Positions 1-7,820 of a stretch of 16,297 nucleotides of DNA are shown in pieces. How positions within the stretch are numbered: the first letter of the stretch is position 1; every line of letters begins with the position of its first letter. The stretch lies in NCBI GenBank assembly GCA_023387715.1, contig JAEWHQ010000105.1, positions 1 to 16,297 on the forward strand, written 5' to 3'. This DNA comes from Pseudomonadota bacterium. Its GTDB lineage: Bacteria; Pseudomonadota; Alphaproteobacteria; Rhizobiales; Rhizobiaceae. A program made the translations under genes and the position numbers. The notes beneath the pieces are model-generated. The model saw only the letters and a program-made list of their open reading frames with translations. It did no database searches and was not told the DNA's origin.

Positions 1-1634
1 ACGTTGGTGAGCTTCTTGCCCTTCAATACGTTCACTTCCAGATCGTTGTCGCGGGAGTGAATACCGATCAGCATACCGGCATAAACTTTTGCACCTGCAT
101 CAATGATCATCGGACCACGATCTTCAAGGTTGAAGAGTGCGTAAGCAACAGCTTCACCCTGATCGTTGGAGATCAGAACACCATTGCTACGGCCAGCAAT
201 TTCACCCTTGTAAGGCTGGTAATCATGGAACAGACGGTTCATGATTGCAGTACCGCGTGTATCGGTCAGAAGTTCTGACTGATAACCGATCAGGCCGCGT
301 GTCGGTGCATGGAACACCAGACGAACGCGATCACCGCCGGATGGACGCAGTTCAACCATTTCAGCTTTGCGTTCAGACATTTTCTGAACCACAACGCCTG
401 AATGTTCTTCATCAACGTCGATCACAACTTCTTCGATCGGCTCAAGCTTTTCGCCGTTTTCGCCTTCGCGCATCACAACGCGCGGACGGGAAACACCAAG
501 CTCAAAACCTTCACGGCGCATGTTTTCGATGAGAACTGCAAGCTGCAATTCACCACGGCCGGACACAAAGAAGGAATCCTTTTCGCTGGATTCTTCAATG
601 CTCAGAGCAACACTGCCTTCAGCTTCTTTCATCAAGCGGTCGCGGATCATACGGCTGGTAACTTTGTCACCTTCCGTACCGGCCAGCGGGCTGTCATTAA
701 CGATGAAGGACATGGTCACGGTTGGCGGATCAATCGGCTGCGCCTGCAAGGCTTCAGAAATTGACGGGTCGCAGAATGTGTCTGCAACAGTACCTTTTGA
801 AAGACCGGCAATCGCGACGATATCGCCTGCAACTGCTTCTTCAACCGGCTGACGTTCAATACCACGGAATGCCAGCACGCGGGAGGCGCGGCCGTTTTCC
901 AGAACTGTACCGTCCTGCGCCAGAACTTTTACGCTCTGGTTCGGCTTGATCGAACCGGAAGCAATACGACCGGTGATGATACGACCCAGAAACGGATCAG
1001 CTTCCAGAATGGTACCGATCATGCGGAACGGACCTTCCTGAACCTTAGGTGCAGGAACGTGCTTCAGCACGAGGTCAAACAATGGTGCCAGACCCTGATC
1101 TTTAGGGCCATCCGGATTTGCAGCCATCCAGCCGTTACGGCCTGAACCATAAAGGATCGGGAAGTCGAGCTGCTCGTCGGTTGCGTCCAAAGCTGCAAAA
1201 AGATCGAAAACTTCGTCCACAACTTCTTCATGACGGCCATCTGGACGGTCAATTTTGTTGATCGCGACGATTGGCTTCAAACCAACTTTAAGCGCCTTAC
1301 CAACGACGAATTTCGTCTGTGGCATCGGGCCTTCAGCAGAGTCGACAAGAACGATAACACCATCAACCATATTCAGGATACGCTCAACCTCGCCACCGAA
1401 GTCGGCGTGGCCCGGTGTATCAACGATATTGATGCGTGTGTCTTTCCAAATGACCGAAGTCGCTTTGGCAAGAATGGTGATGCCGCGTTCGCGTTCGATA
1501 TCGCCTGAGTCCATCATACGTTCAGCAACGCGTTGATTGTCGCGGAATGAGCCGCCTTGCTTCAGCAGCTCGTCCACCAACGTGGTTTTGCCATGATCGA
1601 CGTGTGCGATAATAGCGATATTGCGCAATTCCAT
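1..1634 (-). CDS. typA: Translational GTPase TypA/BipA (partial, 3' end outside window)
   Basis: Ribosome-associated GTPase of the EF-G/LepA superfamily, which in other bacteria assists ribosome assembly and growth under cold or stress. The frame is open from an ATG at 1634 to the window edge, giving 544 codons of a protein that is usually about 607 residues, so roughly the last 60 residues lie outside. Visible GTPase motifs: AHVDHGKT (G1, residues 10-17), ERGITI (G2), DTPGH (G3, residues 72-76) and NKID (G4, residues 126-129). Downstream are the EF-Tu-like beta-barrel, the EF-G-like domain ([19 protein letters not shown]) and the start of the TypA-specific C-terminal domain ([19 protein letters not shown]). 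The start is fixed by the family N-terminus [18 protein letters not shown]. Only a weak GAAG sequence lies upstream. Identity is very secure. Confidence 0.97.
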   Translation of the reverse strand, partial: MELRNIAIIAHVDHGKTTLVDELLKQGGSFRDNQRVAERMMDSGDIERERGITILAKATSVIWKDTRINIVDTPGHADFGGEVERILNMVDGVIVLVDSAEGPMPQTKFVVGKALKVGLKPIVAINKIDRPDGRHEEVVDEVFDLFAALDATDEQLDFPILYGSGRNGWMAANPDGPKDQGLAPLFDLVLKHVPAPKVQEGPFRMIGTILEADPFLGRIITGRIASGSIKPNQSVKVLAQDGTVLENGRASRVLAFRGIERQPVEEAVAGDIVAIAGLSKGTVADTFCDPSISEALQAQPIDPPTVTMSFIVNDSPLAGTEGDKVTSRMIRDRLMKEAEGSVALSIEESSEKDSFFVSGRGELQLAVLIENMRREGFELGVSRPRVVMREGENGEKLEPIEEVVIDVDEEHSGVVVQKMSERKAEMVELRPSGGDRVRLVFHAPTRGLIGYQSELLTDTRGTAIMNRLFHDYQPYKGEIAGRSNGVLISNDQGEAVAYALFNLEDRGPMIIDAGAKVYAGMLIGIHSRDNDLEVNVLKGKKLTN

Positions 1635-1857
1635 AGGAGATCACTTCTATTATGGGGTTTAGGGCGGCACTAAAGAGCACGGCCATGTAATGACGCGCTC
1701 TTTACATGTTTTTTTGCATTTTTAAAAGGGGCAGCGCAGATTAAAGCAATTTGCATCTGCCGATACACAGGCAAACTGCTTTAATCTTTTGTTTTTATGC
1801 ATGTCTTTATATAATTTATGATGACATGCATTTTACATTATTCTGCCCCAGTTGAGA
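1635..1857. other. Intergenic region between mgtE and typA, rich in inverted repeats
   Basis: This 223-base AT-rich gap lies between the end of mgtE and the start of typA, both read leftward. I see no ORF in it. It holds an outer inverted repeat (GGGGCAG at 1728-1734 with CTGCCCC at 1843-1849), two internal hairpins (1739-1786 and 1797-1831) and a separate small inverted repeat (CATGTAA at 1684-1690 with TTACATG at 1702-1708). The typA promoter must lie here or further upstream, but I could not pick a convincing -35/-10 pair. Confidence 0.6.
1728..1849 (-). terminator. Probable mgtE 3' structure: closing stem around two hairpins
   Basis: Read on the minus strand just after mgtE, GGGGCAG begins 8 bases past the stop codon and pairs with CTGCCCC, which is followed by TTTT. 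Between them are two hairpins: ATGCATGTC/GACATGCAT (perfect 9 bp, 17-base loop) and a 16-bp stem with one mismatch (1739-1754 with 1771-1786). The predicted fold is a three-way junction ending in a short U-run. A terminator role is inferred from position and the U-run. It could also be a mosaic intergenic repeat. Confidence 0.5.
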
Positions 1858-3237
1858 CTATAACAGGGTTCCTGACAGGATCGCGAGCGCGACACTGAAA
1901 TAGATAACAAGCCCTGTTACGTCCACGAGAGTCGCCACAAAGGGCGCAGACGCACTGGCCGGATCAAAGCCCAGCCTTTGCATGATAAAGGGTAGCATCG
2001 AGCCGACAACCGAGCCGAATGTGACGATACAAACAAGCGCCAGTCCGACAGTTGCAGCAATCAGATACCAGTAAGTACCGTAATCATAGAAGCCGAGCAT
2101 CTGCCAGCTGACAATACGGGTGACACCGATAAGACCTAAGAAACTGCCAAGAGCGATACCGGCAGGCAGTTCGCGCAAGGCAACACGCCACCAGTCACGC
2201 AGTTTCACATCCTGCAATGCAAGCGCACGAATAATCAGCGAGGTTGCCTGCGAACCAGAGTTACCACCCGAGCTCATAATCAGCGGGATGAAGAGCGTCA
2301 AAACAATCGCTTTTTCCAGCTCAACTTCATAATGCTGCATCGCACTGGCGGTGAGCATTTCACTTAAGAACAAGACACCCAGCCAGCCAGCACGTTTTTT
2401 CAGCATCTGGCCAAAGCCGATCTGCATGTAGGGCTTATCCAGCGCTTCCATACCACCGAACTTATAGGTGTCTTCACTCATTTCGTGGGTCATCGCGTCA
2501 AGCACGTCATCCACGGTCACAATGCCGATAACATGGCGCTTTTCATCCACTACCGGCACAGCCAGCAAGTCGTGCTTACGGAAAAGCTGTGCCAGATCTT
2601 CACGGTCAGTCAGCGGCGAAATCGCCACCGGATCCTGATCGCGGCTAACAGTGATGATCAGTTCATCCGGCTGACACATAATCAGGCGGCGCAGTGTCAC
2701 CACGCGCTGCAAGACTTTTGTGTTCGGATCAACCACATAGATGGCGTAAACTGTCTCGCGGGAGCGTTCCACCTGACGGATATAAGTCAGTGTCTGCGCA
2801 ACCGTCCAATTGGCAGGGACTGCGATGAACTCAATCGTCATCAGACTACCGGCCGTGTTCGGCGCATAGCCCATCAATTTCTTCAGCGCGACCTTGGTTT
2901 CAAGAGCGAGCAGAGGAAATAAATGGTTACGTTCCGGTTCATCCAGGGCCTGAAAAACGTCTGTTGCGCGGTCAGCGGACATCGCATCAAGCAAGAGAGA
3001 GGCCAGATCCGGCGGCAGCATAGCAATAATCGGTGCTGCTTCGTTTAATTCCGGCTGATCAAGCAGGCGCACGGCATGATCTTGCGAGAGCTGCGACACA
3101 ACCTGTACAGCATCATCTAATCCAAGTTCATTGACCACTTCCACTGCATCAGCAGTGCGCATGGCTTCGATTTTTTGAGCAATAACAGCGGCCGGCAAAT
3201 CAGCCACGTTCAATACTTCCGGTGTAAAATCGGTCAT
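1858..3237 (-). CDS. mgtE: Magnesium transporter MgtE
   Basis: Inner-membrane Mg2+ channel/transporter gated by intracellular Mg2+, 459 residues. The order is typical: an MgtE N domain of helical repeats (about 15-125), with the conserved linker YAPNTAGSLMT, then two CBS domains (about 130-255), a connecting helix, and a membrane domain of five helices (about 285-459). The family signatures SGGNSGSQATSLIIR and PFVATLVDVTGLVIYF are intact; the Asp in the last one is the Mg2+-binding residue of the pore in characterised MgtE. I chose the ATG at 3237 (MTDFTPEVL) because AAAGG sits 6 bases before it. A TTG-started extension to 3291 is in frame but has no ribosome binding site. The sequence around that site can form alternative hairpins (see findings). 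It stands alone, 271 bases from the next upstream gene. Confidence 0.95.
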   Translation of the reverse strand: MTDFTPEVLNVADLPAAVIAQKIEAMRTADAVEVVNELGLDDAVQVVSQLSQDHAVRLLDQPELNEAAPIIAMLPPDLASLLLDAMSADRATDVFQALDEPERNHLFPLLALETKVALKKLMGYAPNTAGSLMTIEFIAVPANWTVAQTLTYIRQVERSRETVYAIYVVDPNTKVLQRVVTLRRLIMCQPDELIITVSRDQDPVAISPLTDREDLAQLFRKHDLLAVPVVDEKRHVIGIVTVDDVLDAMTHEMSEDTYKFGGMEALDKPYMQIGFGQMLKKRAGWLGVLFLSEMLTASAMQHYEVELEKAIVLTLFIPLIMSSGGNSGSQATSLIIRALALQDVKLRDWWRVALRELPAGIALGSFLGLIGVTRIVSWQMLGFYDYGTYWYLIAATVGLALVCIVTFGSVVGSMLPFIMQRLGFDPASASAPFVATLVDVTGLVIYFSVALAILSGTLL

Positions 3238-3238
3238 A

Positions 3239-3285
3239 AGTTTGCCTTTCTGTCGATCCGCCGCCAAAGGCAGATCGTGCAAACT
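3239..3285 (-). promoter_or_regulatory. Self-complementary 5' UTR around the mgtE ribosome binding site
   Basis: On the minus strand, TGCCTTT (3266-3272) is perfectly complementary to AAAGGCA (3243-3249), which contains the Shine-Dalgarno bases. AGTTTGC (3279-3285) is perfectly complementary to GCAAACT (3239-3245), which overlaps the same site and ends one base before the start codon. The two pairings share bases, so they exclude each other. Between them CGATC and GATCG can also pair. This has the form of a translation-level switch on mgtE. The complementarity is seen directly; regulation is inference. Confidence 0.4.
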
Positions 3286-3508
3286 GACCAAAAACGATCA
3301 GATCACGATGCCGTTGACGGCTGGCACAATCGACTGTGACTGTCGCTGGGCATAAGAGCATAGACTCCGGTTGGTTAATGCAGGCAATGCGAAATAAAAT
3401 TACCTACGCCGCGCTGTGTGGGCTTTGTCGCATTTAATGTCAAGACATCAATGTTTCAAGCCGTAACATCTAAGCTTTAGTGAGGCTTTTTTGCACTATT
3501 ATGACAGT

Positions 3509-4834
3509 TTAGCGTGAAATGACGGGCGGTAAAGGTGGTAACCGGCGCCATAAAATATAGCTGCCCATTGCCAGCACACCAAAGGACGGGATCAGCAATG
3601 CCATTGCAAAGAGCGGATTGCTTAATGTGGCAGCAACTGAACCGCCAACCAAACCACCACTCATCTGAAAAAAGCCCATCAGGGCCGAAGCAGAACCGGC
3701 CATTTGCGGAAAAGGCGCCATTCCGGCTGAGGTCATTTGCGGCATAACAAAGGAAATCCCGAAAGCATAGCAAGCCATCGGCAACATCACTCGCAGATAT
3801 GTCGGCTCAAACAGGCTGAGCATGGTGATAATCAAAGCACTTGCAGCCAGAATAATCACATAGCCGGCCGTAGCCAGATTGCGCGCACCAAAGCGCCCCA
3901 TCAGCACCCGAAACAACAAACCGCCGCTCAGATAAAAACTGGTCTGCAATATAAGACCAAGGCCGAACTCTGTCGGGGTCAGGCCGATTTTCTGCATCAG
4001 CACAAAAGGCAGAATGGTTGCGGCTGTATAAAGCGCACCGGTAGCACCAGCCACCGCCAAAGTCGGATACATGAAATGGCGGCTGCGCAACAAGCGCCCG
4101 TAAGACGATAAAAGCGGCCTGATATGAAGACGCGTGCGATCCGGCGTTCCGGTTTCGCGAATGACAAAAACCGCTGTCAGCACCACGGCAAGTCCGAGCA
4201 CAACCATAATGACAAAAATAGCGTGCCAGCCGAAATAATGCATGGTCAGGCCGCCAAGGGTTGGCGACACCGCAGGTCCCACCGCAATGACAATGCCGAT
4301 GAGGTTCATCACCCGCGCCGATGCTTCATTAGTGAAAAGATCACGCACCATCGCACGCGAAACAGTAACACCAACAGCTGCCCCGACACCTTGGAAAAAG
4401 CGCGCCACCAGCAGGGTTTCAATATTACTGGATAATAAAGCAGCAACACTGGCAATCAGATAAATCAGCATATAGCCGATGGTGACGGGTCTGCGTCCCC
4501 AACCATCTGCCATTGGCCCGCAAACAAGCTGCGCCAGACAAAAACCACCAAAAAAGGTTGATAATGTCAGCTTTACCATGGCTTCTGTTGTGCCAAAAGC
4601 ATTGACAATTTCCGGCATTGCGGGCGTATAAAGCCCCATCGATACGGCACCGATTGCGGCGATAAAACCACCAGCCACACCGACCAGACGCTCACTCATA
4701 ACAGGTGCAATGTTTTCGGTTTCAGGCGGTATAGTTTTATGTGCCGCAGCGTCTTGCTTTTCAACTGCCTGCCGAGTGTCCGCCAAAACCTTATCCACCT
4801 TCATGCCCTGTCTGTTGGCTGCTGTTTCAGCCAC
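3509..4834 (-). CDS. Bcr/CflA-type MFS multidrug efflux transporter
   Basis: Twelve-helix major facilitator of the DHA1 family (Bcr/CflA subgroup), an inner-membrane proton-driven drug exporter, 441 residues. The first ~50 residues are hydrophilic, and TM1 begins near VGVAGGFIAAIGAVSMGLYTP. The MFS motif A, GPMADGWGRRPVTIG, lies between TM2 and TM3, and the family's VGVTVSRAMVRDLF follows in TM4-5. The GTG start at 4834 overlaps the marR stop by 8 bases (GTGGCTGA), with AAAGG 4 bases upstream inside marR, so translation is probably coupled. In-frame ATGs at 4804 and 4699 would shorten the hydrophilic tail and cannot be excluded. The partner MarR protein suggests that the pump is induced by its own substrates. 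The substrate cannot be told from sequence. Confidence 0.88.
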   Translation of the reverse strand: MAETAANRQGMKVDKVLADTRQAVEKQDAAAHKTIPPETENIAPVMSERLVGVAGGFIAAIGAVSMGLYTPAMPEIVNAFGTTEAMVKLTLSTFFGGFCLAQLVCGPMADGWGRRPVTIGYMLIYLIASVAALLSSNIETLLVARFFQGVGAAVGVTVSRAMVRDLFTNEASARVMNLIGIVIAVGPAVSPTLGGLTMHYFGWHAIFVIMVVLGLAVVLTAVFVIRETGTPDRTRLHIRPLLSSYGRLLRSRHFMYPTLAVAGATGALYTAATILPFVLMQKIGLTPTEFGLGLILQTSFYLSGGLLFRVLMGRFGARNLATAGYVIILAASALIITMLSLFEPTYLRVMLPMACYAFGISFVMPQMTSAGMAPFPQMAGSASALMGFFQMSGGLVGGSVAATLSNPLFAMALLIPSFGVLAMGSYILWRRLPPLPPVISR

Positions 4835-5279
4835 GCAACCTTTGGGTTAAACTTTCACGAATTATCTGTAACTGGCTGACCAGCTTATTCCACTCGCTCT
4901 GACCAATCATCGATGTTACCAATTCACGGGCGCTGCGCGAAATATCATCGACCACATCAAGCACATGCCCTGCCGCATCGGTAAGCACTACAAGCTTGGC
5001 GCGCCGGTCAACGGGGTCAGCCTCACGGATCACCAATCCTGCTTTTTCCAAACGATCAAGATAGCCCGAAACGGTCATCGCCTCGATGCCCATATGCTCG
5101 GCTAAAACAGTTTGGCGCACAGGAGCGTGGCGGGCAGTGTGCATCAGCGTGCGCGCTTCCGCTGCCGTCAGATCCAAACCCGCTTCGGCAATACGTCTGT
5201 CGATTTCAGCGCGGTAAAGACGGGCAATATCATTGATCAAAAACCCGAAGGCATTCGGATTATAGCGTTGGGTCGGCAT
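4827..5279 (-). CDS. MarR-family transcriptional regulator
   Basis: Winged-helix repressor of 150 residues, normal for MarR proteins, which bind as dimers to short palindromes and release on binding small phenolic or lipophilic ligands or on oxidation. The DNA-recognition helix region is VLAEHMGIEAMTVSGYLDRLEKAGLV (about 75-100), followed by the wing signature DPVDRRAKLVVLT. No cysteine is visible, so a thiol-switch (OhrR-type) mechanism is unlikely. The ATG at 5279 has GGAGG 8 bases upstream. It is the first gene of a two-gene operon with the overlapping efflux pump, which it probably represses together with itself. The Dcp-like peptidase is read in the opposite direction from the same 126-base gap. 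Confidence 0.9.
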   Translation of the reverse strand: MPTQRYNPNAFGFLINDIARLYRAEIDRRIAEAGLDLTAAEARTLMHTARHAPVRQTVLAEHMGIEAMTVSGYLDRLEKAGLVIREADPVDRRAKLVVLTDAAGHVLDVVDDISRSARELVTSMIGQSEWNKLVSQLQIIRESLTQRLRG

Positions 5280-5294
5280 TCATACAGCCTCCAT

Positions 5295-5315
5295 ATAGTA
5301 AGGTTCACTTATTAT
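5295..5315. promoter_or_regulatory. Candidate MarR operator
   Basis: A 21-base dyad lies 15 bases upstream of marR: ATAGTAAG, a 5-base centre GTTCA, then CTTATTAT. Seven of the eight symmetric positions match. A TTGACG -35-like hexamer (minus strand, 5329-5334) lies just upstream, so the dyad would overlap the -10/start region, a normal place for a self-repressing MarR site. Symmetry and position are seen; binding is inferred. Confidence 0.45.
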
Positions 5316-5405
5316 TTTCTTACATTTCCGTCAAGCGTCACCTTGTGAGGCTGCCGATAAAGGCTTAAGTCAGATGAAAACAATCAGCATCGGAGCGAGC
5401 CGTTC

Positions 5406-7493
5406 ATGTCAGACTCTAAAGCCACCACTTCTTCGTCAAACAATCCGGGCAATAATATCGCACAAAACGCCCTCACCCATTGGAATGGCGCGCTGGGTCT
5501 GCCCGATTTCAATGCATTTACCGATGATGATTTCGGTCAGGCTTTTGAAACCGCCTTTGCCCAGGATCTACATGAAGTTGAAGCGCTTGTCGCCAATGAA
5601 GCAGAACCCACAATCGACAATGTGCTGAAAGCCTTGCAGCTTTCCGGCAAAGCATTGGAGCGCGTTTCTTCTATTTTCTGGATGCGTGCCGGTGCGCACA
5701 GCAATGATACTATTCAGGCATTGGAGCGTGCTGTCGCGCCAAAAATGTCGCGTCACTATTCCCGCATCATGATGGATCCGCTGCTTTTTGCCAAAGTGGA
5801 CGCAATTCATGAAAAACGCGACACGCTTAATCTCGACAGCGAAACCTTGCGTGTGCTGGAAAAAATCTGGAAAGGTTTTGTCCGTTCCGGTGCCAAACTC
5901 GACAAGTCCGGTAAAGCGGAGCTGGCAGGCATCAATGAAGAACTGGCAAGCCTTGGCGCTTCCTTCAGCCAGCATGTTTTGAAGGATGAATCGCAATGGG
6001 CGCTTTATCTCGACAGCGAAAATGATCTCGCCGGTCTGCCGGATTTCTTGCGCAATGCCATGCGCAATGCCGCAGAAGAACGTGGCCGCGCAGATGCGTG
6101 GGCCGTGACCCTGTCGCGTTCTATTATCGAACCATTTCTGACCTTCTCGCAAAATCGCAATTTGCGTGAACAAGCTTTTACCGCCTGGGCGCATCGCGGC
6201 CAGAACAACAACGCCAATGACAATCAGGCAATCGTTGCTCAAATGCTGAAATTGCGTGAGCGCAAAGCCAAACTGCTCGGCTATGATAATTTTGCCGCCT
6301 TCAAGCTTGATGACACAATGGCAAAATCACCCGACGCAGTGATGAATTTGCTGGAGCCGGTGTGGGAAAAGGCGCGCGCCAAAGCAGCGGAAGAAGAAGC
6401 TGAATTAGCCGAGCTCATCATCAAACAAGGCGGCAATCATAAAGTTGCACCTTGGGATTGGCGTTTTTACGCGGAACAGGTGCGTGCTGAAAAATTCGCC
6501 TTCGATGAAGCAGAACTTAAACCTTATCTGCAACTGGACAAGATTATTCAGGCATCATTTGATGTTGCCACGCGTCTTTTCGGCATTCGTTTTGAAGAGA
6601 AAAAAGGCATCAAAACATGGCATCCTGATGTGCGTGTCTTTGAAGTTTTCAATGCTGACGGCAGCCGTCGCGGTCTGTTTTTAGCCGACTATTTTGCCCG
6701 TACATCAAAGCGTTCCGGCGCATGGATGAGTGCGCTGCAATCTGCACATAAGCTTGATGGCGGCCAGCAGCCGATCATCTACAATGTGATGAACTTTGCC
6801 AAGCCTGCCCAAGGTGAACCGGCTTTGCTGTCGCTTGATGATGCACGCACGCTTTTCCACGAATTCGGCCATGCTCTGCACGGACTTTTAACCGACGTGA
6901 CTTGGCCAGCCGTTGCCGGAACTGCCGTTTCACGCGATTTTGTCGAGTTACCGTCACAGCTTTACGAACATTGGCTGACTGTGCCGGAAATTTTAGAAAA
7001 ATATGCCGTGCATTACCGCACCGGCGAAGCGATGCCAAAAGCACTTCTCGACAAGGTGCTGGCCGCGCAAACCTTCAATGCGGGTTTCCAAACGGTAGAA
7101 TTTACCGCTTCCGCTCTGGTTGATATGGCCTTCCATACCAGCCCGACAAAAATCGATGATCCGATTGAATTCGAGAAACAAACACTGGCAAAACTTTCCA
7201 TGCCGGATGCGATCATCATGCGTCACCGTACCCCGCATTTCACTCATGTGTTTTCGGGCGATGGTTATTCAGCAGGCTATTATTCTTATATGTGGTCGGA
7301 AGTGCTGGATGCCGACGCTTTTGCAGCTTTTGAAGAAAGCGGTGATCCGTTTAATCCGGAGCTGGCAGCCAATTTGAAGAAATATATTTACGCTGCTGGC
7401 GGCAGTGCCGATCCGGAAGAATTATATAAAAAGTTCCGCGGTAAAATGCCAAGCCCTGAGGCGATGATCGCCAATCGCGGTTTGAATAAATAA
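5406..7493 (+). CDS. dcp: M3-family metallopeptidase, peptidyl-dipeptidase Dcp-like
   Basis: Zinc oligopeptidase of 695 residues, the usual length for M3A enzymes, expected to cut dipeptides from the C-end of short peptides in the cytoplasm. The zinc site HEFGH is at residues 485-489 and the third ligand Glu at 514 in DFVELPSQ, 25 residues after the second His, as in the family. The substrate-side motif HVFSGDGYSAGYYSYMWSEV is intact. The stretch RDFVELPSQLYEHW is closer to Dcp (RDFVE-PSQ--EHW) than to oligopeptidase A, so I call it Dcp-like; PrlC/OpdA remains possible. There is no signal peptide. The ATG at 5406 has only a loose GGAG 10 bases upstream. Transcribed alone and ended by a strong terminator. 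Confidence 0.9.
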   Translation: MSDSKATTSSSNNPGNNIAQNALTHWNGALGLPDFNAFTDDDFGQAFETAFAQDLHEVEALVANEAEPTIDNVLKALQLSGKALERVSSIFWMRAGAHSNDTIQALERAVAPKMSRHYSRIMMDPLLFAKVDAIHEKRDTLNLDSETLRVLEKIWKGFVRSGAKLDKSGKAELAGINEELASLGASFSQHVLKDESQWALYLDSENDLAGLPDFLRNAMRNAAEERGRADAWAVTLSRSIIEPFLTFSQNRNLREQAFTAWAHRGQNNNANDNQAIVAQMLKLRERKAKLLGYDNFAAFKLDDTMAKSPDAVMNLLEPVWEKARAKAAEEEAELAELIIKQGGNHKVAPWDWRFYAEQVRAEKFAFDEAELKPYLQLDKIIQASFDVATRLFGIRFEEKKGIKTWHPDVRVFEVFNADGSRRGLFLADYFARTSKRSGAWMSALQSAHKLDGGQQPIIYNVMNFAKPAQGEPALLSLDDARTLFHEFGHALHGLLTDVTWPAVAGTAVSRDFVELPSQLYEHWLTVPEILEKYAVHYRTGEAMPKALLDKVLAAQTFNAGFQTVEFTASALVDMAFHTSPTKIDDPIEFEKQTLAKLSMPDAIIMRHRTPHFTHVFSGDGYSAGYYSYMWSEVLDADAFAAFEESGDPFNPELAANLKKYIYAAGGSADPEELYKKFRGKMPSPEAMIANRGLNK

Positions 7494-7497
7494 CAAT

Positions 7498-7527
7498 AAA
7501 AAGGCCGGTCAGTGACCGGCCTTTTTT
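7498..7527. terminator. Bidirectional rho-independent terminator
   Basis: AAGGCCGGTC (7501-7510), loop AGT, GACCGGCCTT (7514-7523), with flanking A's and T's extending the stem to 13 bp and leaving U-runs on both strands. It lies 4 bases after the dcp stop and 5 bases before the end of the convergent DUF1737 gene, so it serves both. Confidence 0.95.
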
Positions 7528-7532
7528 AACAA

Positions 7533-7739
7533 TCAATATTCGCCAAGTTTGATGTCTGGCGTATATTCAACGCCTTCAACTTCCTTGGTCACCGGCTGGC
7601 CGCAATGCAGAACGCCGGTTGCAGCATTGAATGCATAGGTTGGCGAACCGGCAAGTTCCCAGCCTTTGTTCAAAGCAGCTGTCACGCGATGACAAAATGC
7701 TGAATCATCCGGACCCGTGATAAAACGATAAAGCTTCAT
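7533..7739 (-). CDS. DUF1737 family small protein
   Basis: 68-residue protein of unknown function. It matches what I remember of DUF1737 proteins, which begin MKLYRFITGPDDS-FCHRV and contain the block GWELAGSPTY. Two cysteines (FCHRV and LHCGQP) and the compact size would suit a small cytoplasmic fold; no signal peptide or membrane helix is seen. The ATG at 7739 has a clear GGAG 7 bases upstream, supporting real translation. It ends at the shared terminator with dcp. The CitE-like gene lies 81 bases downstream of its promoter side on the same strand, apparently as a separate unit. Confidence 0.85.
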   Translation of the reverse strand: MKLYRFITGPDDSAFCHRVTAALNKGWELAGSPTYAFNAATGVLHCGQPVTKEVEGVEYTPDIKLGEY

Positions 7740-7820
7740 AATATTTCTCCTTCACAAACCGCCATAAAGCGCAAATCTTATGCCGAGCTTAAGCGGTCAG
7801 ACCTGTTTTAAATAAAAATA

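Noticed and set aside
1684..1715. Plus-strand terminator (CATGTAA/TTACATG followed by T's)
   Set aside because: Weak AT-rich stem, and no plus-strand gene ends nearby; likely incidental.
3238..3291. N-terminal extension of MgtE from a TTG at 3291
   Set aside because: No ribosome binding site before the TTG, while AAAGG precedes the ATG at 3237 and homologues begin near there.
3292..3508. M-box-type Mg2+ riboswitch upstream of mgtE
   Set aside because: I could not find the M-box core or its stems; only the short complementary segments next to the start codon and a small hairpin (3310-3321) are visible.
5374..5628. Plus-strand frame starting 32 bases before dcp
   Set aside because: Runs through the 5' part of dcp in another frame; the protein has no family look, while the dcp frame is a complete M3 peptidase.
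5568..6242. 224-codon minus-strand frame inside dcp
   Set aside because: Antisense shadow of the dcp coding sequence; Cys/Phe-rich with no known domain and no ribosome binding site evidence.
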